Positions 47,113-58,104 of a DNA stretch of 64,000 nucleotides are shown here, piece after piece. The notes beneath the pieces were generated by a model, which had not been told where the DNA came from, did not search any database, and saw only the letters and a list, made by a program, of their open reading frames with translations. The stretch is from Sacculina carcini (lineage: Eukaryota > Arthropoda > Thecostraca > Sacculinidae). Location of the stretch: the NCBI GenBank assembly GCA_916048095.2, contig OU696592.1, positions 3,723,927-3,787,926 on the forward strand. Direction: 5' to 3'. Every line of letters starts with the position of its first letter. The first letter of the stretch is position 1. A program made the translations under genes and the position numbers.

Positions 47113-47906
47113 TATTTGAGAATTTTGCTAATTTTACACGTTTTTTGTATAATTTGTGAGTATAAATTATGACTTTTCTTGTAGAACACAAAATTATCTA
47201 CACAATAGTATAAGTTTTATAGCTGTACCACCGCTGGTTTATCAGGGCTGGATAGCGAAATAATGACCAAAATATTAACGTTTTTGTGTGCTAATTTTGC
47301 CTTTTTGACTTTGTCATTTACACTTCACACCGCCGTAACTTTTTTTTAATACACTATGAAAAATAAAAAATTACACCGTGTTGTAGCAAAGAAAATTTCC
47401 AGCATGATGGTATTATTTATTTAGATGTGTGATAATTAGTTTTTGAAAAATAAAGAAAAAAGTATAGAAAAACGGACGCGTGGAGTTTAATAAATATTTT
47501 GAATGTGGATTGATTTTTTTTCATTTTACATGTTTTATAATAATTTATTTGCGTATGAATTATATTTTGTTGAGTAAAACAAAAAATTTCATACACAGTG
47601 GTATAATTTTTATAGTTGTACCATTGCTGGTTTAGGAGGAGTAGTCTTCAGAAAATTGACCAAAATTTTCGCATTTTTCAGGGTTCATTTTGTATTTTCA
47701 CCGGTATAACTTTTTTTGGTTTCATTTTTGAAATTTAAAATTTACTTTAAAGTGTAGACAACAACATTTCCAACGTGATGGTATATAATGTTAGCTTGTA
47801 CGCTAAGTGGTGGCCGAGTATTAGCTGATAGAAAATGGACCAAGGAGGGTGGGACACACAAACAGACAGACAGACAGACAGACAGAGGATCTCTTTTATA
47901 TATAGA

Positions 47907-47934
47907 CTAGCATTAAAACCCGCCCGTTGTGCGG
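47907..47934 (-). other. Helitron-like 3' terminus 1
   Basis: Minus strand: CCGCACAACGGGCGGG hairpin (CCGC/GCGG stem), then TTTTAATG and CTAG. Confidence 0.5.
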
Positions 47935-48166
47935 AGGAATTCATAAAATCAAATTAATATTTATAAGAATTGATATTCATAAAAAATATTCCAAATTAAA
48001 AAAGAAAAATGAAAACTCATAAGTGTCTTACTCAATAGAAAAGTCCAAGTGTGAATATTTTTAATTTTATTTTGACATAATATTTTGCCTCAACCCGCCT
48101 CATATATAAACCCACCCATTTTGCGGAATGATTCAGAACACAAACACATAACAAACAATGAAAATT

Positions 48167-48193
48167 CTAGCATGGAAACCCGCCCGTCGTGCG
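48167..48193 (-). other. Helitron-like 3' terminus 2
   Basis: Minus strand: CGCACGACGGGCGGG, then TTTCCATG and CTAG. Same layout as terminus 1. Confidence 0.5.
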
Positions 48194-48454
48194 AAACAAT
48201 TAATACTATTAAATTTGTATTCAATTCATAAGAGAAAAGAAATATGAATTAAAAAAGAGTGGAGTAAACCCATGAAAAGTCTAAATTTCTATATTTTCAT
48301 ATTTATTTTCACAAAATAGTTTGCTTAAACCGCTTCATATTTATATGTGCCCGTCGTGCTGAATAATTCAGAACTCAGACACGAAACAATGAAAAATGAC
48401 TTCACTTTTTCATCATAATGTTTCCAAAATATTTTTATTACTTAACATCACCGT

Positions 48455-48483
48455 CTAGCATTGAAACCCGCCAGTTGTGCGGA
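48455..48483 (-). other. Helitron-like 3' terminus 3
   Basis: Minus strand: CCGCACAACTGGCGGG, then TTTCAATG and CTAG. Same layout as terminus 1. Confidence 0.5.
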
Positions 48484-48849
48484 GCAATTCATAAAATGAA
48501 ATTCATATTTAATTCATAAACATATTGCAAATTAAAAAAGATTATAGTAAATCCATATAAATCCTAATCAATTGAAAAGTCTAAATTTCATTATTTTTTT
48601 TTGTTATTTTGACAAAATAATATCCCTCAACCCGCCTCATATTTAAACCTGCCCGTCGTCCGGAATAATTCAGAACACGATCCGTTCTGGACCTTGAAGT
48701 CAAATCCGTTAGTTTTGTATATGAACTCGTTTTACACGGTGAAATTAAACGTTCTATTGTGTACAGTTGATGCCCCCGGGACATTATTATCTCATAAACA
48801 TGATCCATCGCTTCTTTTACGTTTGAAGCCCCCGATCTATACCATTGAG

Positions 48850-50132
48850 CCCGCGCAGTTTCATCAGGTGTCCCTCAGGGATCTATTCTTGGTCCGATAC
48901 TCTTTCACCTTTACATGTCCTCCCTCTGTCCTATCCTTCGTAAGTATTCCATCTCATTTCATATCTACGCTGATGACATTCAGTTATATATCCCTCTTCC
49001 TTTTCCTTCTCCGTCTTTTCTCTCTGACATCCTATCCACCATCTCTTCTTGGGCGTCGTCCCGTCACCTTCTCCTCAACTCGTCCAAGTCTGAGTTTCTG
49101 GCTCTTCATCCTCCTCGTATTCTTCCTCCCCGCTTACCTCTTATCCTATCATCGACAGTTCGCAATCTCGGAGTTATTTTTGACTCATCTCTCTCTTCCT
49201 CCGACAACATCCTCTCTGTCGCCCGCACTTGTCGCCTTATCTTGAGATCCCTCTATCCTATACGCTCATATCTCGACAGACCTTCCGCAATCAAGCTTAT
49301 TCACTCTCATGTATTCTCTAGACTTGACTATTGTAATTCTTTGTACATCCATGCTCCTCGTCGTTCTCTTAAAATCCTACAACGCGTTATTAATCAATCT
49401 TGTCGTTTTGTCCTTCATCCTGTACCTTGTCGTCACACTCCTCAATTTCTTTTTCAATTTCACTGGCTCCCTATTATTCCACGTATTCACTTTCGCCTGT
49501 GCTGTCTGATATATAAGCTTCTCCACGATCCTCATCAACCATCCTATCTCCGCCTTCTCCTCACTCCCTGCCTCACTCCTTCCCGAATTCTTCTTCCCCT
49601 TGTATGCCCTCGTGCTGTAAATGAATCTTCTTAGTCCTCCAAATCAATTTTTTCTGCCGCTCGCCTTTACAATTCCATCCCAGTTCACATTACTTCTTCT
49701 CTTTCCTACAATTCTTTCCGCTCTAAGCTCTCCAAACACTTTTTTACCACTCTTTTGAACCAGTCTCCCACACTCTCACACCTTTTGCATCACTATAACA
49801 TGTTACTTTAGCCTGTTCTTACTCGTATTCCTTCTCTCATTTGCATGCTTACTTTATCTACGCTATGAATATATTCTCACGAGTTGTGTTTGCTGTGTTG
49901 TGTTGTCATTATGTTTCAGTCGTGTTGTCTTGTCCGTCATGTCCGTCTGCTTTGTATGTTTTGCCCATATTTTGTCTCTATATTTATTGTCATTTATTGC
50001 ACATTTGTAGTTTACTTCTTTTGCATCTGTCCTGTTATTTGTATTCCGTGTTCCCAACTGTTATAATCGTGTCGCGCCCGAGCCCTTCGGTGCGCTATAA
50101 CAAATACATGTTGTTGTTGTTGTTGTTGTTGT
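48850..50132 (+). mobile_element. 5'-truncated CR1/L2-like LINE
   Basis: Starts within the RT domain and ends with a (GTT)n tail at about 50108-50132, immediately followed by the duplicated flank that begins TATAGTTGTGAAATCGCC. Left of 48850 is the Helitron-like nest. The 3' non-coding part includes GCGCCCGAGCCCTTCGGTGCGC, a potential stem-loop just upstream of the tail. Confidence 0.85.
48852..49812 (+). pseudogene. CR1/L2-like reverse transcriptase, C-terminal part
   Basis: The frame reads [13 protein letters not shown] (motif B region), then Y-A-D-D-I-Q-L-Y (motif C), [35 protein letters not shown] and W-L-P-I. A TAG at 49632-49634 interrupts it, after which the same frame continues through A-A-R-L-Y-N-S-I-P and a C-terminal F-R-S-K-L-S-K-H-F-F to a terminal stop near 49812. 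The endonuclease domain and RT fingers are missing (5' truncation). The intact family member would nick DNA and prime reverse transcription at the target. Confidence 0.85.
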
Positions 50133-50446
50133 ATAGTTGTGAAATCGCCACATTCCGCCATAAGTCAGCACTATCGAACCTGAGGTGATACCTCAACAAA
50201 AAATTGCGCTCAAAGTTCATAGATATGACACTACTCGCACAGCCAGGTCATGTACTCGGTATGCGACACGAAACTGAGTCTCCGATCATCGCGCTTCATG
50301 CATGCATTATGCTTCAAGTTATTGTCGGCGACCAATCCAGTATGAGATGTGTTGCACCAGGCGAAATGCTGTCATCACCATCCCCTCAGGACGTACACCT
50401 GTGCACGGGCAAACATTTAGTGAGTTTACATGTAATACGGTATGAA
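50133..50446. repeat. Duplicated flank, copy 3
   Basis: Matches 8755-9075 and 30110-30430. It begins exactly where the LINE tail ends. Confidence 0.85.
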
Positions 50447-51062
50447 AGCACATGCTAGCTCATCCATAAGTTGTAAAGGAACCTTGCAGAACATGAAGGG
50501 GACAGCTGAAAACTAGTCAGCAGCGGCAGGCAAAATGACAAACAAGCACACGTATACACTCAACATTAGTGTAGCACATTTCTAGAACAATATTATTATA
50601 GCACATTTGTTGTGAACTTGGGCTTGGTACATGACATCCACCATGTCTACAATGTCTACAGGTCCCCCTTTTACTAAGGAAAGTATCAGCCGCTCAAAGG
50701 CTGGGGTGTCATAGCCGCCACGCTACTCGCTGTGGCCTGCTCTTCATGGTTATAAACGGAATACGCATAACGAACACACAAACAAACACAAATGAAAACA
50801 AACATCACACATTCAAAAAACATTACAACACACATTTTGAAAATGGGTTTAAACAGTTTGAAAACACACACATTTTGAAAATGGGTTTAAAAATTTTGAA
50901 AATGGGTTTGGGTCTAAACACATACAACCAAGCACATATATATATATATATATATACATATCTATATATACTTGTGCGCCGGCGCGTTGTCGTGCAGCAG
51001 GACGACCCGGCGACGTTCGGGGCGCACTTCGGCCAGCTGCTGCTGCAGGCCTTCGAGCTGCT
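50447..51062. repeat. Duplicated block SD5, copy 2
   Basis: Matches 31903-32510. The last part (50985-51062) is the mariner fragment on the minus strand, which stops after about 80 bp. Confidence 0.85.
50985..51062 (-). pseudogene. Mariner transposase fragment, copy 2
   Basis: About 26 codons covering L-L-H-D-N-A-P-A-H and the residues before it, collinear with the copy at 32416 and cut at about 51062. Confidence 0.75.
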
Positions 51063-51372
51063 GTCTTAAAATCAGGTGGCACTCTCTCGGTGCTTGAACT
51101 CAAACGTGGTACAGAGGCGCTGCCTCACTGCCTGAAACCTATCTGTCTGCACATGCTACTTTCCGTTCACTTAAATGCGTAATGACGAGTATCATTGCGC
51201 AATATTGACTATGGAGAGTTCATACTTCGTAAGCCGTGGTCACACGAGGCCAATTAATGGTATATATGGTACCTGGTCTTGCGAACAATTGACCCGGCTA
51301 GTTATCGGCTTGGTCAGTAGTAGACATGCGAGTGGTCATACAAGGCCAGTAATTGGCCAGACTAATAGCAGT
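51063..51372. other. No recognisable gene
   Basis: Contains two diverged GTGGTCA-ACA-GGCCA-TTAATTGG-type words (51236 and 51333) that may be a short inverted or direct repeat of a small transposon. No coding signal. Confidence 0.4.
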
Positions 51373-51598
51373 TCAAACAGTCTCCTGAGTTATGTATTGA
51401 TAACTCTTTGTTTTTTATACTATTATCGAATTATCATTGAAATAAGACACGTTAAGATGTACAAAACGTCAATTAAACTCGTTTCTGTATACTAAAATCC
51501 TACATCCGATGACAATTGGGGCTAATTCTTAAAATAAAAAAAACAAAAATAAAACATGTTTTTGCAAGAAAACGCAACCAAAAAAAAAGGTTTTTTGC
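51373..51598. mobile_element. hAT-like right-end fragment
   Basis: Collinear with the right end of the 53022-54599 element (54353-54599): TCAAACAGTCTCCTGA, the ATCCGATGACAATTGGGG word and the terminal TTTTTTGCATCACTA. The left end is missing. Confidence 0.7.
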
Positions 51599-51650
51599 AT
51601 CACTAACTGTAACATAAGATCATGATGAGAGTGTGCAACATTTTATCAGC

Positions 51651-52770
51651 CTACTTCGTGGTCGAGCGGAATCATGCAGATATACAGTACAGTGTCCAAA
51701 CACTTCGTGCGATCGTATGGCTTCATATTAGGGACCCTGCGGTCAGGGGATAAGCATACTGCCACCGTACCCGCTGCATGTCTCATCTCGTACCCGCTGT
51801 ATCCAAGGCGACTAAAAGCGGACCCCTCTGCTTCTTTCCTCCCTGTACTGCCACACCAAGGGGAGCGATAATCCAACAGGGTTGGCACCCCCTAGGATTA
51901 ATGCAGCTGTCTCCTATTCTATCCCCTCTACCCGAAAAAAGGCTTCATATGCCGAGTCGGAGGTGAAAGATCAGCTGTGCAAGGGTTTGAGAGATCCAGG
52001 GACTCGACAGGACTCATTTGCAACGTCCAATCAGAGCATTAGATTACGAGCCTTAGTCGCTCTTATAGAAGCACGTCAAACAAGCGAGTACACACAGCAC
52101 GTTTTCACGTACGCGGCGAAATCAGCTGTGGTACACGCAAGCTCTATTCAAGCGTACCGTACACCGTTCAGACCGTACACCGTACCTGTACACGCAAAAC
52201 GGCATCCAACGGCCGTAGTCAATCGTTTAGCGATGCCAAACCAAACTCATCGGACAAAGACGATGCCCTATGTGAATTGTGCGGGCAAAACTGTCTTGAA
52301 GCTAAATCATAGTTCAAGTTTCACCAACAGCATTGTCCTGCGTTCGACTATACTTGTCGTTGTTGCAGCATTCGCCTGCTCCCTGCTGCGTTTTGTCCGG
52401 TGCTAAAACGCACAAGCAGTCTTCGCAACACGCGACAATCTTCGCAACGCGCGACATTATTCGCAACATGCGACAATTTACGCAACACGCGTCAACCTCC
52501 GCAACAAGCGACAACTTCGCAACTACGCGACAGCGATTGTTTGATTGATGATTGATTGATTGATGATGCGACGAGTGATTGTTAGTATAATGTAAAAGTA
52601 AATAGCCTAATCTAACCTAACCTAACAAGAAAGAGTAAGATTGCTGGGTCTGAAGCGTAGGCGTAATGGTTCGTAGGTACAGTTGCTAGGTTCCCCATGA
52701 AAACAAGGCTACGAGAGCTGCTACTGTTGAGCATTGCTAGTTGTTGGAACGACTGGTTTATGTAATTGTT
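51651..52770. repeat. Duplicated block SD3, copy 2
   Basis: Counterpart of 9719-10768. The TCGC...GCGA hairpin of copy 1 is disrupted here by a small insertion near 51780-51808. Includes the Cys/His-rich remnant (52230-52410) and three or four more 19-bp units than copy 1. Confidence 0.85.
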
Positions 52771-53013
52771 TGTTATAAACTGAAATAGTGGTGATGTTGG
52801 CTCTACATTCTCAACGATTTACATTGACAGCTGCTGGGATAAGTTGATCAATTCCTTATCAAACCACATTTTATTTGAGATTAGGTGCGCCTATGATTAG
52901 TGGACGACCAACGCGAGAGAGAGAGAGTACGGGAAAATGCAGCGAGGACGGTTACATCTAGGGTTTCTCCTCGCTCTTTCTGTGTTGAGACCATTGCGTC
53001 TCGGTTGCAGTTA
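52771..53013. other. No recognisable gene
   Basis: Sequence that replaces Gypsy-2 to the right of SD3 in this copy. No open frame of note; a short GAGA run lies at 52914-52927. Confidence 0.4.
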
Positions 53014-53021
53014 CGCCCAGG

Positions 53022-54599
53022 TAGAGATGCGACCTAAAAAAACCGACGTTTTTTTTAAAAAACCCGTTTTTTTGCCAAAAAAAACCGCGACCCAAAAAAA
53101 CACATTCTTTTTGTTTTTTTTAAGAGTCATGCAAAGAATTCAAATTATGGAAATGATATATTTGGGATGTTAAATGAATTATTTTTATCAACACATGGGT
53201 TATTCATGCTATTAGTGTCCCTATCAAATTGAATTATCATTAAATATGCACAATATAATTGTTATAATGTGTCTGAAAGACCTAATATCATTGTTTGCAC
53301 GGTACTGTGCGGCACTTCTATGTACAGTACAGTTTTGCATTCAATTATTGAGTTAATCATTGTGTAAGAAAGCAAGGTTTGAAAACCGTTTTTTATGCTA
53401 AAATCTGAAACTGTTTTAAAAAAAACAACAGGTGGCATAATTTATTTTTATTTTTTAAACATTAGCTTTTTACTGCCAGAAATTAACTACGTTGGTAATA
53501 ATAAGTTTCATCATTTCATTCAGCAGATCAATTATTTGCAAATATAAGAGTACAAACACTGCAAATATTAACACAAATACTACGAATATGCACACAAACT
53601 TAGTGTCCCTAATGAGACTACGAATAAAAGCGGGTCGCAGTGGCAACGGACCAGAAAAACGGACAATATTTTCGTGTAGGAAAAAAAACAACTGAGGAAA
53701 TATATTTGATGTACAAAAAAGTATTTGAACACAAATAACTACATCAAAGAAACCATCATCCATAAAACCAGTTCTAAAAACAGGTTACTAATAAAAAAAC
53801 AGTTAATTTGGTTAAACTTTTCTTGATCTGCCGCCAATTTTTTCGCATTCTCTACATCTACGAAAACAGTTTTTCCAAAAAATATATTTTGAAAAAAACC
53901 ATGGTTTAAAAGAACAGTTTAAATTAAGTGGTTTAACCAGCCGCTTATACGTACCAGCAGGCTACTTGCTATACAAATGTTATTTGAACGTACATCAATC
54001 AAATCTATCTTACATAGATACTGTTTTAGAAAACATTGTTTCATTAAAAAAGCGTTAGTTTAAATGAACGTTTGTCAAAAAAAACACTTGACCAACCAAT
54101 TAGCTTGTCTTGTTCTGCTGCCAACATTTTCTGGACCTGTACATTAATAAAACGAATTTAAAACCAGTTTGAAAAACATCGTTGCATTTTTTCATAAAAA
54201 ACATGGTTTCTTTTAAAAAAACATGATTATTCAATGAATTTGTTTTGTTATGCTGATAAATTATTTCAAATATCCAGATAATTAAAACCATCTTTAAAAA
54301 CATGGGTTTTCTGAATGAAAAAAAACTTAACCACCGGACCCGGATGCACTTTCAAACAGTCTCCTGAGGTATTTATTGATAAATATTCTTGTTTTTTATA
54401 CTATTATCAAATTATCTTTGAAATAAGACACGTAAAGATGTACAAAACATCAATTGAACATTTCTATGTACTAAAATCTAACATCCGATGACAATTGGGG
54501 CTAATTAAAAAACAAAACAAAAAACCAAAAAAAAACTAAAAAAACATGTTTTTTTTTGCAAAAAAACGCAACCAAAAAAAACGTTTTTTTGCATCACTA
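53022..54599. mobile_element. Non-autonomous hAT-like element
   Basis: 1,578 bp flanked by a perfect 8-bp direct repeat CGCCCAGG (53014-53021 and 54600-54607). Ends are TAGAGATGC and, complemented, TAGTGATGC, fitting the YARNG start of hAT inverted repeats. The terminal regions are rich in A and T homopolymers (AAAAAACG, TTTTTTTGCC). No transposase motif in any frame; the frame at 53470-53763 (minus) is hydrophobic and has no known domain. Confidence 0.78.
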
Positions 54600-54679
54600 C
54601 GCCCAGGCACATAGAAAGAGTAAGAGAGCTGGGACTGGTGTAGAGGTAATTGTTCGTTGAGGTAGTTGCTATGTTCCCG

Positions 54680-54845
54680 ACAGCCTTCGCAACACGCGAC
54701 ATTCCTGGCTACACGCGAAAATTTTCGCAACAATCGACAATCTTCGCAACAAGCGACAATCTACCCAACTACGCGACAACTTCGCAATACGCGACAACTT
54801 GGCAATACGCGACAACTTCGCAACACGCGACAATCTTCGCAACAT
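54680..54845. repeat. 19-bp minisatellite, short array
   Basis: About eight diverged units of the TTCGCAACACGCGACAA type, following a stretch similar to 52625-52690. This appears to be a third decayed copy of the SD3 end. Confidence 0.85.
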
Positions 54846-54860
54846 TATTATTATTATTAA

Positions 54861-55229
54861 TTACAGGCAAATCCAGTAGCATGGGAAGAGTGCAGCACTA
54901 TTACCACCCTAAGGTGGCCCCATGTACCGGAAGCGCCCAAAAAATTCAGAGAGAGAGAGAGTTCGAAGAGAAAAAAGTCTAGAAAGAGAGTTGGAAAGAA
55001 AATAATAAATAAATAACAATAAATAATAAACCATCATCCGATAACAATCCATAATGTCACTCCGCCCACATTCCTCAATAAATAATAACAATCAACAATA
55101 AATATGTGATTCAGTAAATAACAGCCATCAATAAATAAGAATAAATATTAATAAATATGTAATAAATAACAATCAAGAACAATACATATGATTCAATAAG
55201 AAACATCCAACAATAAATATAAATATGAT
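54861..55229. other. AT-rich, AATAAATA-rich sequence
   Basis: Rich in AATAAATA and AACAATAA words that grade into the 30-bp array. No gene. Confidence 0.5.
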
Positions 55230-55460
55230 TCAGTAAGTAACAACAACACAAATAAATATGATTCAATAAACAATAACACCAATAAATATGATTCAATAAA
55301 CAACAACAACAAATATGATTCAATAAACAGCAAGAACAATAAATATGATTAAATAAACAACAACAACAATAAATATGATTCAATAAACAGCCACAACAAT
55401 AAATATGATTCAATAAACAGCAACAACAATAAATATGATTCAATAAACAACAAACAACAA
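55230..55460. repeat. ~30-bp minisatellite
   Basis: About seven units with the core AATATGATTCAATAAACA followed by CAACAACAA-type spacers. The 172-codon minus frame over it (Leu-Leu-Asn-His-Ile-Tyr-Cys repeats) arises from this periodicity. Confidence 0.9.
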
Positions 55461-55632
55461 CAGCCAACACTGAGTAAAAGTATAATTTAATTATATAAGA
55501 ACAACCAATAATAAATAGTAATAAATAGAGAGTAAAATAGGAATAAATATATATAAATATAAAATAAATAACAATAAGCATGAATAAATAACAATAAATA
55601 TGAATAAATATACAATTATTAAGACTCAACAG

Positions 55633-56640
55633 TCAATTCCGCTCTTTCAGTAGCATTTCATTTACTTTGGCCTTGAATTTGTTCAAATTGTTCTGCGAGA
55701 AAGCCTCCTCCTTCAACGTGTTCCAAGTAGACACAGTGGCCGGAAGAAAGCAACGTTGGAATTGTTTTGTACGACAACGGATTGGAGCCATGCACTGGGA
55801 ATTCTGTTTGGATGTAAACCGTGTGCTTCTTGCTGCCACGAAATCATCAGGAATTGACTTGCTCATCGGATGATGGTCGTTGTGCTTGATCGTCATTTAT
55901 GAGGATAGCTCCATGTGAAGGCTGAACGGTACGTGACCTAGAAACCAACAAGCATTTAGATTTCGAAGTGTTCAGCATCATATTCCACCTCTCACACCAC
56001 TTCAGGACGCTGCTGAGATCGTCGTTGACCGTTTGACGCACCTGTGGTCTGTCCGAAGGAGATGAAATTACAGCCATCAAGGTCATATTATCAGCATATC
56101 CATATACAGGGTTGCGTGTGGTTGTGTACAGGTCAGCGGAGTAAATGTTGAACAAAATAGGACCCAACACACTTCCCTGCGGGACACCGGACACAATGCT
56201 CTGCCAGCCACTGTATGTTCCATCGATGGCAACACGTTGTACGCGATTGGATAGAAATTGATGCAAAACACTTAGCAAACGACCGCCGACTCCAATGTTT
56301 CTCAGTTTTTGCAACAAGCCCTGGTGGCTCACACGGTCAAATGCTGCCGAGAAATCCAACTGCACAATCCAGGTTTCACTGCCTTTGTCTAGCACTTGCT
56401 AGAGCTCATGCGTGAAAGTAAGCAGAGCGTCAGTCGTGTTGAGTTTTTATGCGGTATGCAAATTGGTTTTCCGACAGCAGATTGTTGCTCTCCAGGTACT
56501 TGGACAGTCTGGAAGATATCAAGTGCTCGAATATTTTGGACAGAATCGGCGTAATTGATATTGGCCGGTAGTTTGCAACATCAGCTGAATTGGTTCCTTT
56601 TGGTATGGGCGTGATATTCGCAACCCGCCAACATGATGGA
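55633..56640 (-). pseudogene. LINE reverse transcriptase, minus strand, defective
   Basis: Reading leftwards: S-C-W-R-V-A-N-I-T-P-I-P-K, N-Y-R-P-I-S-I-T-P-I-L-S-K and N-Q-F-A-Y-R (RT fingers), then a frameshift and a TAG near 56399, V-Q-L-D-F-S-A-A-F-D-R-V (motif A), S-G-V-P-Q-G-S-V-L-G-P (motif B), then G-Y-A-D-N (56087-56098) where the catalytic Y-A-D-D is expected. Further on come W-N-M-M-L-N-T-S-K-S-K-C and, in the frame from 55896, a C-terminal F-K-A-K-V-N segment. The Asp-to-Asn change in the active site alone should abolish polymerase activity. The 5' end is fused to a mariner remnant at about 56640. Confidence 0.85.
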
Positions 56641-57046
56641 ACAGCAGCAGGACGACCCGGCGACGTTCGGGGCGCACTTCGGCCAGCTGCTGCTGCAGGC
56701 GTTCGAGTTGCTGCTGGTAGAAGGCAGCGTCGATGCACTGTTCCTAGGCAGCAGCTCCCACATGACGATTCCCCTTGTGTCCCAGATGAGGTAGAGCATG
56801 GCCTTCTTGGGGTGCAGATCACCCTTGGCCTCTCGCTCCGGTTTCGCATCGGTATCGACCCACTGCATCGACATCTCCGTCCTTGAATCGCTTGAGCCAG
56901 TTGTTGGCCGCTTGACTGGTGAGGGTCCCGACGCCGAATGCAGCGTTGATGCCGGAGACCGGTTGGCTCGCATTCTTGCCGGAGCTGAAGCCGTAGAGGA
57001 GCAACAGGCGCTGCTGGTCTTTCGAAAGCCACCCATCCAACAACAT
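56641..57046 (-). pseudogene. Internally deleted mariner transposase, copy 3
   Basis: Paralogue of 32416-32840 with the same internal deletion, so the deleted form was itself duplicated. It is truncated slightly earlier (just before the H-D-N-A-P-A-H motif) by junction with the LINE. Two frames cross the junction and give artificial chimeric proteins. Confidence 0.8.
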
Positions 57047-57585
57047 TTTGGATTATAATATGGGCTCAACAGGCCAGGATATACGGTATATTAAACTGGA
57101 GATAATGAAAAATGAACTCACGTGCATGCTGGTTGTCTGCACCTGCTCCCCGGTTGAAGACCCACGAGCAAAATCCTTTTGTTTTGACAATGTAAAAAAC
57201 TTTCCCGACAATCTGATATATATATAACACAATTTTTTCCTCAATACATACACACACAATACACAGAACACGAGAGTATGCTTTTAGCAATAGTACCAAA
57301 CACACACACACACACACACATACATATATATACACCACAGGGATAAATACAAAAATTAACATAATGCACGATTATGAGATAGCACTCGGATATGATATTT
57401 TTTGTTTTTGTTTTTTTTTTCAATGCACGCACACACACATATATACATATATACATACATATACCCGAGGAATTAAGCGCGAAGCTTGAGTATACATTAC
57501 ACCGGCAGTACCCATGATGGATTTGAAGAATACAGCCTCTAAGCACCCCAAGGCGAAGGAGGAATGATGCTTGAAGCGTCTGTAT
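57047..57585. repeat. Duplicated flank leading to the Gypsy-2 site
   Basis: Matches 32841-33710 but with only one copy of the ~342-bp unit. Ends in the target duplication GTAT (57582-57585). Confidence 0.85.
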
Positions 57586-58104
57586 TGTTAACGTTGGCCG
57601 AGCTTGGAACAGACGATGTATTGCAAACGATGCGGCGACAGTGGATAAATGAAGAAATTAAAACAATAAGAACTAGCACACAAAGATCACACACACAGCG
57701 CACGTGGTAGCGTATTTCGTATTTCGTACACGTATTTCGCACACAGCGGTACAGCTTGGTCACACAGACCCAACACACACAGTGAAGCCTCGCTGAACAC
57801 TACTAACTAAACCACACTCATACACTCACACAGAAGTAATACAACGCTCTCACAGCTCGCGCAACTAGCAATCGTTCAATCCTCACAACCAATCAGCGGC
57901 GACGCACATGACACACAGACATACAAAGAGACACATACACACAGACATACATACGCACGGGCAACTTGACGTTCGCTCAGCTACATGACGCGTTACACCT
58001 TACACAAACGCTACACATATCAAATGAACGCTACAAATGAACGCGCTACACATATCGAATGAACACATCGAAATGCACGCAACGCAAATACCAAGCCCAT
58101 AACA
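57586..58104 (-). repeat. Gypsy-2 solo LTR
   Basis: 519 bp with TGTTA...TAACA ends, flanked by GTAT at 57582-57585 and 58105-58108. It is orthologous in position to Gypsy-2 at 13254-14175. The internal region has been lost, the usual result of recombination between two LTRs. Orientation follows Gypsy-2. Confidence 0.88.

Larger units (their letters stand above)
47113..48840 (-). mobile_element. Helitron-like nest with recurring CTAG-hairpin termini
   Basis: Minus-strand reading gives repeated units ending in a CCGC...GCGG hairpin island, an AT tail and CTAG: 47934-47907, 48193-48167 and 48483-48455. Next to the first CTAG, the minus strand starts TCTATATATAAAAGAGATCC followed by (CTGT)n, a TC-initiated 5' end. 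TC at the 5' end and hairpin plus CTRR at the 3' end are the Helitron signature. No Rep/helicase coding sequence is present. Confidence 0.55.

Noticed and set aside
55111..55629. 172-codon minus frame with repeated LLNHIYC
   Set aside because: Explained by the 30-bp minisatellite.
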